Below are positions 1-6,552 of a stretch of DNA of 10,941 nucleotides, piece by piece. A program made the position numbers and the translations under genes. Every line of letters begins with the position of its first letter. The stretch's first letter is position 1. The notes under the pieces were generated by a model, which worked only from the letters and a program-made list of their open reading frames with translations, searched no databases and had not been told where the DNA came from. Source of the stretch: DATEVL01 sp964448245. Lineage in GTDB: Bacteria > Chloroflexota > Anaerolineae > Anaerolineales > E44-bin32. The stretch covers positions 1-10,941 of the forward strand of contig CAYUWF010000080.1 of the NCBI GenBank assembly GCA_964448245.1, read 5' to 3'.

Positions 1-46
1 TAGGCGCGGAATCTCGCCCGCAGCGACCCGAAGTTCACCCCCCAGA

Positions 47-150
47 CCTCCGCCCGGCGCGGAGCCGCCCGTAGCGGGGCGGAGGGCCTCTCCGCCACGA
101 TTGCCTGCGCACCCGGGCTCTGTCCGCGGAGAGGGAGTCGGGGGGTGAGG
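47..150. repeat. Partial copy of the palindromic intergenic repeat, reverse orientation
   Basis: Two inverted repeats lie side by side. The first pairs CCTCCGCCC (47-55) with GGGCGGAGG (77-85). The second pairs CCTCTCCGC (87-95) with GCGGAGAGG (126-134) and is followed by a G-rich tail ending GGGTGAGG at 150. That tail is the reverse complement of the CCTCACCC left end of the repeats at 1903-2108 and 6308-6499. The order here (hairpin, then CTCTCCGC unit) is also reversed, so I read this as an incomplete copy in the opposite orientation. The third unit, expected further left, is not recognisable in 1-46. Confidence 0.55.
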
Positions 151-231
151 TGGGAAGAGGGTTTTTCAGCTACCTGCTACTAGCCGACGAGTGACGCATC
201 CCACCGCCAAGGGTGCTCAGGGCGCTCGTAG

Positions 232-260
232 TTGACGCCGACCTCCGAGCCGGATACGAT
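232..260 (+). promoter_or_regulatory. Candidate sigma70-type promoter for the gene row
   Basis: TTGACG (232-237, 5 of 6 to TTGACA) is followed, after exactly 17 bases, by TACGAT (255-260). The second box keeps the TA at its start and the final T of a -10 box. Transcription would begin near 267 and first read the aldehyde dehydrogenase remnant, then the aminotransferase. I found no equally good box pair in the 4835-4972 gap. The assignment is by consensus only, and GC-rich DNA gives chance matches. Confidence 0.45.
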
Positions 261-349
261 TTAGGGAGAAGACTCGCGGAGGCCCCGCCTGCGGATCGTC
301 TGTCCGGTCTCCGATGCCGTGGGTTCCCCGCACCCGTGAACAGGTCATC

Positions 350-559
350 ATGATCCCGATGTTGATCGACGGAACGCAGACCCGAGGCGACGCCGCCGAA
401 CCAATGGCGGTTCTCAACCCGGCCACCGAGGAAACCCGGACGCTCCTCGGCTGGCGTCAGGAAGGCCTGGACGAGTTCCTCCAGCTCAAGCATGTCCACT
501 GGGATAGGGTCGGGGCGAAGAAGCCCTACGGATACCCCTACGGCGAGGGAGTCGCATGA
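350..559 (+). pseudogene. Aldehyde dehydrogenase remnant with large internal in-frame deletion
   Basis: This 69-codon frame joins the two ends of an NAD(P)-dependent aldehyde dehydrogenase. Residues about 4-28 (MLIDGTQ... VLNPATEE) match the usual N-terminal IDG...NPATEE stretch. Residues from about 33 on (LGWRQEGLDEF, then LQLKHVHWD and a KKPYGYPY tail) match the usual C-terminal end of the family. Everything between is absent: coenzyme fold, catalytic Cys, general-base Glu, about 400 residues. The join lies near 437-450 and stays in frame. The start could be 350 or 359. Neither has a clear Shine-Dalgarno. The stop overlaps the ATG of the downstream aminotransferase (ATGA at 556-559), the arrangement of a translationally coupled pair, so the intact ancestor was probably its operon partner. 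The remnant cannot be catalytic. It may survive as a leader peptide that delivers ribosomes to the aminotransferase. An assembly collapse in the source data would look the same. Confidence 0.7.
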
Positions 560-1830
560 CCGAAGCCAACTTCGAGCACGTGTCACCGGTCTGGACGCGC
601 TACACCGACTTCGTCGTGACTCACGGCGAAGGTAGCTACCTGTACGCGCGCGACGGCCGCCGCTATCTGGACTTCACCTGCGGCATCGCCGTCACCAACA
701 CCGGTCACGCCCATCCGCGCGTCGTGGCCGCCATCCGCCAGCAGGCCGGCAAGCTGATTCACGGCCAGGCCAACCTGGCGATGCACGAGCCGATGCTGGC
801 GCTGATCGAGTCGCTGCGCGGGGTGGTCCACCCGTCGCTCGACAGCTTCTTTTTTAGCAACAGCGGCGCCGAGGCGATCGAGGGCGCCCTGAAACTGGCG
901 CGCGTCGCCACCGGCCGTCCCAACGTCATCGTCTTTCAAGGCTCGTTCCACGGCCGGACCATTGGGACGATGTCGCTGACGACGAGCAAGACCGTCTACC
1001 GGGCCGGCTATCAGCCGTTGATGCCCGGCGTCTACGTGGCGCCGTTCCCCTATGCTTATCGCTACGGCTGGCACCCCAAGACGACCGTGGACTGGTGTCT
1101 GGACGAGCTGCGCTTCCTGCTCACGACGCAGACCGCGCCGGAAGAAACGGCGGCGATGTTGATCGAGCCGATCCTGGGGGAAGGCGGCTACGTCGTGCCG
1201 CCGCCGGGCTTCCTCGAGGGGGTACGGGCGCTGTGCGACGAGCACGGGATGCTCTTGATCGTCGACGAAATCCAGACAGGGATGGGCCGGACGGGCCGCT
1301 GGTGGGGTTGCGAACACTTCGGCATCGTGCCCGACATCCTGACGCTGGCCAAAGGGATCGCTTCCGGACTGCCGCTCTCGGGTGTGATCACCCGGCGAGG
1401 CTTGATGGAGCGCTGGAAGCCGGGGACGCACGGCGGCACCTTCGGCGGGAACGTCGTGGCGTGCGCCGCCGGCGTGGCGACGATTGCCGTCATTCAGGAA
1501 GAGCACCTGCTCGACAACGCCCGGGCGCGCGGCGTGGAGCTGATGACGGGGCTGCGGCACCTGCAGGAGGAGCAGCCGCGCATCGGCGACGTGCGCGGGA
1601 TCGGGCTGATGGTCGGCGCCGAGTTCACCACAGCCGACGGCAAGCCGGACCAGGCGGCCGCCAAGCAGGTCGTCCACGAAAGCCTCGACCAGGGTCTGAT
1701 GCTGCTGACCTGCGGCCCGTGGGACAATACGATTCGCCTCATCCCGCCGTTGACGGTGAGCGAGGCGGAGATCAAGGAAGGCCTAGGGATCTTCTCCTCC
1801 GCTGTCCACGGACTCAAGGGTCACGAGTAA
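556..1830 (+). CDS. Class III PLP aminotransferase, GABA/ornithine-type
   Basis: This is a 424-residue pyridoxal-phosphate transaminase of fold type I, class III, full length for the family. It moves an amino group, usually a terminal (omega) one, to an oxo acid, leaving a semialdehyde; it acts in the cytosol. Visible landmarks: SGAEA phosphate-cup loop (103-107), a Glu in IEPILGEGG (204), the VDEIQTG motif with the PLP-ring Asp at 237, the Schiff-base Lys at 266 in LTLAKGIASG, and the phosphate-binding Thr in HGGTFGGN (295). The ATG at 556 has GAGGGAG at 545-551 upstream and overlaps the stop of the aldehyde dehydrogenase remnant, suggesting translational coupling. The overall pattern is closest to 4-aminobutyrate or related omega-amino-acid transaminases. 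Acetylornithine/ornithine, lysine-epsilon or diamine transaminases are alternatives that sequence reading cannot separate. Neighbouring aldehyde oxidisers fit a semialdehyde product. Confidence 0.9.
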   Translation: MTEANFEHVSPVWTRYTDFVVTHGEGSYLYARDGRRYLDFTCGIAVTNTGHAHPRVVAAIRQQAGKLIHGQANLAMHEPMLALIESLRGVVHPSLDSFFFSNSGAEAIEGALKLARVATGRPNVIVFQGSFHGRTIGTMSLTTSKTVYRAGYQPLMPGVYVAPFPYAYRYGWHPKTTVDWCLDELRFLLTTQTAPEETAAMLIEPILGEGGYVVPPPGFLEGVRALCDEHGMLLIVDEIQTGMGRTGRWWGCEHFGIVPDILTLAKGIASGLPLSGVITRRGLMERWKPGTHGGTFGGNVVACAAGVATIAVIQEEHLLDNARARGVELMTGLRHLQEEQPRIGDVRGIGLMVGAEFTTADGKPDQAAAKQVVHESLDQGLMLLTCGPWDNTIRLIPPLTVSEAEIKEGLGIFSSAVHGLKGHE

Positions 1831-1902
1831 TCATCGTGTGGACCTCAGCCGCCCGCTCGGGAGAGAGTTTCGTATCTCGAAGTGGACGGCGACGCCCTTC
1901 GG

Positions 1903-2108
1903 CCTCACCCCCCTTTCCCCCATCTCCGCATGGCGGCACAATGGCAGCCGGAGTCCAACTTGGCGGAGAGGGGGGAGGTGTTTTCCGAGAGGTAGGGGGC
2001 GGCTTTGCCGCCCCCAACCTCTCGAACTTTCCTCCCCCTCCCCCGGCGATGTGGTTCGTGGGAGGGGAGTGCGACCATGCCGGGGGAGGGGGTCGGGGGT
2101 GGGGGCCT
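1903..2108. repeat. Three-unit palindromic intergenic repeat (complete copy)
   Basis: This element fills most of the 337-bp gap between the aminotransferase and the aldehyde dehydrogenase. Unit A pairs 1916-1929 with 1963-1976 (13 of 14 positions; core TCTCCGC/GCGGAGA). Unit B is a hairpin, 1986-2024: CGAGAGGT, an A/A mismatch, then GGGGGCGGC paired across a TTT loop. Unit C pairs CCCCCTCCCCCGGC (2034-2047) with its perfect reverse complement at 2079-2092. The outer edges start CCTCACCCCC and end GGGTGGGGGCCTC, so the whole element is roughly self-complementary. No coding frame is plausible and no transposase is present. Unit B is not followed by a T tract, so it is not a classical terminator, although it could slow polymerase or protect mRNA ends. 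The same A-B-C order occurs at 6308-6499. Confidence 0.75.
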
Positions 2109-2167
2109 CCGGATTCCATGTTCTCCCGGGAACCGGGCGACCGGAATGAGAACGGCGGAGGCATCGG

Positions 2168-3592
2168 ATGGAATACCGCCTGCTGATCGACGGCCAGTGG
2201 GTGACCACCGGCGAGTGGATCGAGGTCACGAACAAGTACAGCGGGGCGAGCCTCGGCGCCATTGCCGCTGCCGGGCGGGAGCAGGTCGATGCCGCCATCG
2301 CCGCGGCGCAGCGCGGCGCCGCCGTCATGGCGGAGATGCCGGCCCACCGGCGGGCGGCGATACTCGCCCGCACCTCCGAGTTGATCCGGGAGCGGTCCGA
2401 CGACCTGTCGCGCACGCTGGCGGCGGAGGCGGGCAAGGCCTTGAAGTATGCCCGGGCCGAAGTGGACCGCGCCACGTGGACGTTCCTGACCGCCTCCGAG
2501 GAGGCGCGGCGTCTGCACGGCGAGACGATCCCATTGGACGGTCTCCCGGCGGGGGAGGGGTATTTCGGTTTCTACACCCGCCGCCCGGTGGGCGTCATCG
2601 CCGCCATCAGTCCGTTCAACTTTCCGCTCAATCTGGTGGCGCACAAGGTGGCGCCGGCCCTGGCGGCCGGGAACAGCGTCGTCCTCAAGCCGGCGACGAC
2701 GACCCCGATCAGCGCCGTCAAGTTGTGCGAGATCCTGCTCGAGGCCGGACTGCCGGCCGGGGCGATCAACCTGGTGGTGGGTTCCGGAGGGACGGTGGGC
2801 GAGTGGATGGTGTCGGACCCGCGCGTCGACAAGGTCACCTTCACCGGATCGCCGGCCGTCGGGCGGCGCATCACCCAGATCGCCGGCATCAAGAAGATCA
2901 CCCTCGAGCTGGGTAACACCTCGCCGGTGATCGTCGCCCCCGACGCCGATCTGGCCTATGCCGCCAAGCGCTGCGCCGTGGGGGCCTACTACAACTCAGG
3001 CCAGGTGTGCATCTCCGTCCAACGCATCTACAGTCAGCGTCCGGTCTACGAACCCTTCACCGAGTCCTTCATTCGAGCCTCGGAGGCAATGGTCGTCGGC
3101 GATCCGCTCGACGAGCGGGTGGACATCGGGCCGATGATCGACATACGCGAAGCCGAACGTATCGAGAGCTGGGTGCGCGAGGCCGAGGCCGGCGGGGCGC
3201 AGGTGCGCACCGGGGGCCGGCGCGAGGGCGGCGTCTACTGGCCGACGGTGCTGACCGACGTCTCCCCTGATATGAAAGTGGTTGCCGAAGAGGCCTTCGG
3301 CCCGATCGCCTCGGTCATCGCCTGCGACGACTACGAGGAGGCCTTGCGCCAGGCCGACGCCACCGAGTTCGGCCTGCAGGTGGGCGTCTTCACCCGCGAC
3401 ATCGGCCGTATCCTGCAGGCGGTCCGGCGGCTGAACTTCGGCGGGGTCATCATCAATGACACCCCGGCCTTTCGCGTCGACTCCATGCCCTATGGTGGCA
3501 ACCGCCAGAGCGGCCTGGGCCGGGAGGGCGTGCGCTTCGCCATGGAAGAGATGACCAACATCCAACTCGTCGCCATCCGCGTCGACGGCTGA
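2168..3592 (+). CDS. NAD(P)-dependent aldehyde dehydrogenase
   Basis: This 474-residue protein of the ALDH superfamily oxidises an aldehyde to the acid with NAD(P)+ in the cytosol. All key parts are present: the oxyanion Asn in ISPFNFPLN (151), the coenzyme Lys in VVLKPA (174), the nucleotide-loop GSPAVG (227-232), the general-base Glu in ITLELGN (247), the nucleophile Cys in SGQVCISVQR (281), and EEAFGP (374-379). The C-terminus reads MPYGGNRQSGLGREG. Start choice is supported by GGAGG at 2157-2161, six bases before the ATG. The LELGN and SGQVCISVQR patterns resemble the lactaldehyde/succinate-semialdehyde/non-phosphorylating GAPDH side of the family rather than betaine aldehyde dehydrogenases. 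The substrate is unknown; the transaminase neighbours suggest an amino-acid-derived semialdehyde. It differs in N- and C-terminal pattern from the deleted remnant at 350-559, so it is not a simple duplicate of it. Confidence 0.93.
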   Translation: MEYRLLIDGQWVTTGEWIEVTNKYSGASLGAIAAAGREQVDAAIAAAQRGAAVMAEMPAHRRAAILARTSELIRERSDDLSRTLAAEAGKALKYARAEVDRATWTFLTASEEARRLHGETIPLDGLPAGEGYFGFYTRRPVGVIAAISPFNFPLNLVAHKVAPALAAGNSVVLKPATTTPISAVKLCEILLEAGLPAGAINLVVGSGGTVGEWMVSDPRVDKVTFTGSPAVGRRITQIAGIKKITLELGNTSPVIVAPDADLAYAAKRCAVGAYYNSGQVCISVQRIYSQRPVYEPFTESFIRASEAMVVGDPLDERVDIGPMIDIREAERIESWVREAEAGGAQVRTGGRREGGVYWPTVLTDVSPDMKVVAEEAFGPIASVIACDDYEEALRQADATEFGLQVGVFTRDIGRILQAVRRLNFGGVIINDTPAFRVDSMPYGGNRQSGLGREGVRFAMEEMTNIQLVAIRVDG

Positions 3593-3670
3593 GCCGATGA
3601 ACCGACCCAACCTGCGCCGCCTTCGGCGACGATCCGCCGGCCGGCGCCTCACGTTGTCTGGGAAGCGTCG

Positions 3671-4834
3671 ATGAAGCGCGCCCTTGTCCTGGGCGGCGCC
3701 GGCGCGGTCTGCCGCGAGACGACCCGCGATCTGGCGCGCCAGGACGTCTTCGATGAAGTCGTCGTCGCCGAAGGCGACCTGGCCGCGGCGGAACGCCTGC
3801 TGGCCGAGCTGGGCGACCGTCGCCTGCGGCTTGCGCCCTTGAATGCCGACGACACCTCCTCCCTGGAGCAGCTCGTGCGGGGTTTCGATGTGGTCGTCAA
3901 CGGGCTTCCCTACCGCTACGATATGGCGGTAACGAAGGCCTGCGTCGAAGCCGGGGTCAGCGGGCTCGACCTGTCGACGACCGAAGAGCAGTTCGACTTC
4001 CACGACCGGGCCCAGGAAAAAAAGATCGTCTTTGTACCGGGAATGGGGGCAACGCCCGGCGTCACCAACCTGATGGCGCAAAGGGCGAGCGAAGGGATCG
4101 ACCGGATCGAGGAAGTGGACATCGCCTTCGCCGCGTTTCGCTGCCTAGCTCCGGCGCCGGGATTGCTGACCACGACGCTCTGGGAGTTCAACCCCGAGGA
4201 GCCGGCCCGCCAGAGGGTGTACTTCGAGGACGGTGCGTTGCGCCCGGCGCCTCCAATGACCGGCGGCCGGGAGGTCGATTTCGGCGGCGAGATCGGGCGC
4301 CAGACGGCCTACCTGGTGCCGCATCCCGAGACGACCACCTTGCCGCGCTCGTATCCCGCCCTCCGTCGCGTGGCCGTGCAGGGATGTTTCGCGCCGCAGG
4401 TGATGCGAATCATGTCGGCGCTGCTCGAGTCGGGAGCTCTCTCGGGGCGCGTCGTGCGCCTCGGGACCACCGAGGTGCCGTCGCTGGACGTGGTCCACGC
4501 GCTCCTGATGAGCAGCCCGGCTTCGCGCCAGAACGACACCTGGGGCTATGGACTGAGCGTGACGGTCCGGGGCCGGCGCGAAGGTGGTTCGCTGGTGTAC
4601 CAGGCGCGAACCCGCCACCCGCCGATGGGCGACTGGGGAGGCGAAGCCGCCTACTTCAAGAACGTCGGGATTCCGCTGGCCATTGGCGCGGCGATGATCG
4701 CCCGCGGCGAGACGCTGGGGCGGGGCGTCCTTCCCCCGGAGCGGGCATTCCCGCAGCAGCTGTTTTTCGAGGCCCTGGCGCGCCGCGGCATCGTCCTGGA
4801 AGAGGACCTTGCGGAACAGAGGAAGCCCCATTAG
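3671..4834 (+). CDS. Lysine-6-dehydrogenase/saccharopine dehydrogenase-like oxidoreductase, paralogue 1
   Basis: This is a 387-residue member of the saccharopine dehydrogenase superfamily: an N-terminal Rossmann domain (about 1-125), then a substrate/dimerisation domain. Its length and layout match L-lysine 6-dehydrogenase-type proteins: GFDVVVNGLPYRY at 71-83, a loop GMGATPGVTN at 124-133, TTTLPRSYP at 221-229, and the C-terminal GVLPPE at 352-357. Family members oxidise or reduce a C-N bond using NAD(P). The nucleotide loop is G9-A-G11-A-V-C14, so the third Gly of GxGxxG is Cys. Glu34 ends the second strand, which suggests NAD rather than NADP. The ATG directly precedes the first beta strand; only a weak GGGAAG (3660-3665) serves as ribosome site. 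The 78-base gap from the aldehyde dehydrogenase holds a small hairpin (CGCCG/CGGCG, 3615-3628). Alternatives are carboxynorspermidine- or saccharopine-type reductases or an uncharacterised specificity. Family is sure; substrate is not. Confidence 0.82.
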   Translation: MKRALVLGGAGAVCRETTRDLARQDVFDEVVVAEGDLAAAERLLAELGDRRLRLAPLNADDTSSLEQLVRGFDVVVNGLPYRYDMAVTKACVEAGVSGLDLSTTEEQFDFHDRAQEKKIVFVPGMGATPGVTNLMAQRASEGIDRIEEVDIAFAAFRCLAPAPGLLTTTLWEFNPEEPARQRVYFEDGALRPAPPMTGGREVDFGGEIGRQTAYLVPHPETTTLPRSYPALRRVAVQGCFAPQVMRIMSALLESGALSGRVVRLGTTEVPSLDVVHALLMSSPASRQNDTWGYGLSVTVRGRREGGSLVYQARTRHPPMGDWGGEAAYFKNVGIPLAIGAAMIARGETLGRGVLPPERAFPQQLFFEALARRGIVLEEDLAEQRKPH

Positions 4835-4972
4835 CACGTCACCGTCCCGGTTTTCCGGGCTTTCCTTCCCACCCGGCGGGCCGCGAGTATCATCGTCATT
4901 GCAGGTCGGCGCGAAAACGTTCGATCCCTTGCCAGACCGTCGGAAGCGCGTCAACCCAACCAGGAGAGGACG

Positions 4973-6286
4973 ATGCCACTGCAGCAGCCCAAGACACGCC
5001 AGCTCTACCAGCGAGCCCTGAAGGTCATGCCCTACGGGGTCAACTCGAACTTTCGCTATTGGGGGCCGGACGACACGATGGTCGTCACCCGCGGAGAAGG
5101 CGCCTACCTGTGGGACGGCGACGGCAAGCGCTACATCGACTATCGTATGGGGTTCGGCCCGGTCATCCTGGGCCACGGCTACCCGGCGGTGGCCGAGAAG
5201 GTGGCCGAGACGATCCGCCACACCGGGACGGTCTTCGCCTTCACGACGGTGATGGAGATCGAGTTGGCCGAGCGCTTCACCCGCATGACCGGGTTGGACA
5301 AGGTCCGCCTGGCCAACAGCGGCACCGAGGCCACGATGCACGCGCTGCGGCTGGCGCGGGCCCACACCGGTCGCGAGAAGTTCATCAAGTTCGAAGGCCA
5401 GTACCACGGGATGAGCGACTACTTCCTGTATTCGACGGCCTCCTCCCCCCGTGGTGGGCTGGGCGCGCCGACCCATCCGATCAATGCCCAGGCCTCGTCG
5501 GGCATCCCCAAGGGGATCGCCGAGTACGTCATTAACCTGCCGTACAACCGGCCGGAGATTCTCGAAGCGACCGTCCGGGCCAAGTGGGGCGATCTGGCGG
5601 CGATCATCGTCGAACCGACGATGGGGAATTCGGCCGGCATCCTGCCGGAGGAGGGCTGGCTGGGGACGATCCGCCGATTGTGCGACGAGTACGGGATCGT
5701 GATGATCATGGACGAGGTCAAGACCGGGTTCCGCCTGGCGCGCGGCGGCGCCCAGGAGCACTTCAAGGTCCGCGCCGACCTGGCGACTTACGCCAAGGCG
5801 ATGGCCAACGGCTACCCGATCGCCGCCTTCGCCGGACGAGACGAGTTCATGCAAACGCTCGAGCCCGGTTCGGTGGCGCACGGGGGGACGTACACCGGGA
5901 ACCTGGTGGGAGTCTCGGCAGCCCTGGCGACGCTGGAATTGCTTGAGAAGGAGCCGGTCCTGGAGACGATCCACGCCCGCGGCAAGATCCTGATGAGCGG
6001 ATTGAGCGAGATCCTGCACGACGCCGGCATCGCCAATCATCTCTTGGGGCACCCCTCGATGTTCGGGATGGCGCTGGGTGTCGAGGCCAGGCCGACGGAC
6101 TACCGCGGCTACACCGAGTCCGACATGCACCTCTACGAGCGGATCATGACCGCCCTCGTGCCGCGCGGCGCCATGCCCGAGCTCGACGGCCGCGAGCCGT
6201 GGTTCTTGTCCTACAGTCACACCGAAAAGGACATCGCCGATACGCTGGGGATGTTTGAAGAGGCCGTCAAAGAGGCCAAGGGCTAA
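4973..6286 (+). CDS. Class III PLP aminotransferase, glutamate-1-semialdehyde aminomutase-like
   Basis: This 437-residue fold-type-I PLP enzyme belongs to the glutamate-1-semialdehyde 2,1-aminomutase-like branch. Evidence: the N-terminal YGVNSNFRYW (21-30) in place of the GGVNSP of true aminomutases, LANSGTEA (113-120) for phosphate, IIVEPTMGN (211-219), MDEVKTGFR with the ring Asp at 247, the Schiff-base Lys275 in TYAKAMANGYP, and GGTYTGN with Thr306. The start is well supported by AGGAGAGG at 4962-4969. No haem-biosynthesis gene is nearby, and several signature positions differ from HemL. I therefore expect a transaminase or aminomutase acting on an amino acid in the same pathway as the flanking dehydrogenases, not tetrapyrrole synthesis. 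The 138-base gap before it shows no strong promoter, so read-through from upstream is plausible. Family is confident; exact reaction is open. It belongs to a different subfamily from the enzyme at 556-1830. Confidence 0.88.
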   Translation: MPLQQPKTRQLYQRALKVMPYGVNSNFRYWGPDDTMVVTRGEGAYLWDGDGKRYIDYRMGFGPVILGHGYPAVAEKVAETIRHTGTVFAFTTVMEIELAERFTRMTGLDKVRLANSGTEATMHALRLARAHTGREKFIKFEGQYHGMSDYFLYSTASSPRGGLGAPTHPINAQASSGIPKGIAEYVINLPYNRPEILEATVRAKWGDLAAIIVEPTMGNSAGILPEEGWLGTIRRLCDEYGIVMIMDEVKTGFRLARGGAQEHFKVRADLATYAKAMANGYPIAAFAGRDEFMQTLEPGSVAHGGTYTGNLVGVSAALATLELLEKEPVLETIHARGKILMSGLSEILHDAGIANHLLGHPSMFGMALGVEARPTDYRGYTESDMHLYERIMTALVPRGAMPELDGREPWFLSYSHTEKDIADTLGMFEEAVKEAKG

Positions 6287-6307
6287 CTGGTGACCGCGCG
6301 CTTTCCG

Positions 6308-6499
6308 CCTCACCCCCTATCCCCTCTCCGGGACTGGGACCTCGATGGAGCAGGCACGTGGCGGAGAGGGGGAGAGAATCATGAGGGGGTGGGGGAGCTT
6401 TGCTCCCCCACCCCCTCAAAGAAGACCCACCCCTCCCCCTGCAAGGAGCGAGCTTCCACAAGGAAGCTGATGCAGGGGGAGGGGAGAGGGGTGGGGGTC
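6308..6499. repeat. Three-unit palindromic intergenic repeat (complete copy)
   Basis: Same design and orientation as the element at 1903-2108, filling the gap before the aldehyde:ferredoxin oxidoreductase. Unit A pairs CCCCTCTCCG (6321-6330) with CGGAGAGGGG (6362-6371). Unit B is a perfect 17-bp stem with a TTT loop, 6382-6398 against 6402-6418. Unit C pairs CCCCTCCCCCTGCA (6430-6443) perfectly with 6471-6484 and has its own inner hairpin, AGCTTCC (6451-6457) with GGAAGCT (6462-6468). The left edge again begins CCTCACCCCC and the right edge ends GGGTGGGGGTC. Inner spacers differ from the other copy while stems are kept, which points to selection or propagation of structure rather than recent duplication. 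Confidence 0.78.
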
Positions 6500-6514
6500 G
6501 TCAAGGCCCCGAGT

Positions 6515-6532
6515 CGCAGATATCCGCAGATA
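6515..6532 (+). repeat. Short tandem direct repeat before the oxidoreductase ribosome site
   Basis: CGCAGATA occurs at 6515-6522 and again at 6525-6532, a 10-base period or one helical turn, ending four bases before the Shine-Dalgarno of the next gene. It could be a paired protein-binding site or just the edge of a dispersed repeat. Similar short CTGCGGATA-like motifs are common in environmental genomes. Confidence 0.35.
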
Positions 6533-6535
6533 GCC

Positions 6536-6542
6536 AAGGAGG
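6536..6542 (+). promoter_or_regulatory. Ribosome binding site fixing the start of the ferredoxin oxidoreductase
   Basis: AAGGAGG lies 10 bases before the ATG at 6553. The open frame continues upstream to 6400, but that part is translated palindromic repeat (Pro/Leu- and Gly-rich nonsense). This site and the conserved N-terminus decide the start. Confidence 0.8.
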
Positions 6543-6552
6543 GAGAGTTCCT

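Larger units (their letters stand above)
1..349. other. Non-coding leader region of the gene row
   Basis: I see no convincing gene in these 349 bases. The reading frames crossing it give low-complexity Arg/Pro/Ala-rich translations with no recognisable family. The first 150 bases hold an inverted-repeat element (separate entry). Positions 232-260 hold a promoter candidate. From about 270 onward the sequence would be the 5' leader of the aldehyde dehydrogenase remnant and the first aminotransferase. Confidence 0.6.

Noticed and set aside
583..1677. Long minus-strand open frame opposite the first aminotransferase
   Set aside because: Its translation is Arg/His/Asp/Gln-rich with no family pattern, while the plus strand carries every PLP-enzyme motif. 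It is a high-GC shadow frame.
1838..2149. Small frames within the 1831-2167 gap
   Set aside because: They translate the inverted-repeat element and are Pro/Gly/Arg-rich. They lack family resemblance, and the region's structure is explained by palindromes.
4846..4859. CCCGG-TTTT-CCGGG hairpin after the first lysine-dehydrogenase-like gene as a terminator
   Set aside because: The stem is only 5 bp and is followed by CTTTCCTTCC rather than a T tract. It is too weak to call.
4899..4926. TTGCAG plus a downstream box as a promoter for the second aminotransferase
   Set aside because: No acceptable -10 box occurs at 16-18 bases spacing.
4145..6313. 722-codon minus-strand open frame
   Set aside because: It spans the end of one plus-strand gene and the whole next one, including a non-coding gap, and has no recognisable domain. 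Codon bias of the plus-strand genes keeps it open.
6400..6552. Upstream extension of the AOR reading frame
   Set aside because: These 51 codons translate the palindromic repeat. A Shine-Dalgarno at 6536-6542 and the conserved GYTGRILHVDL start show that translation begins at 6553.
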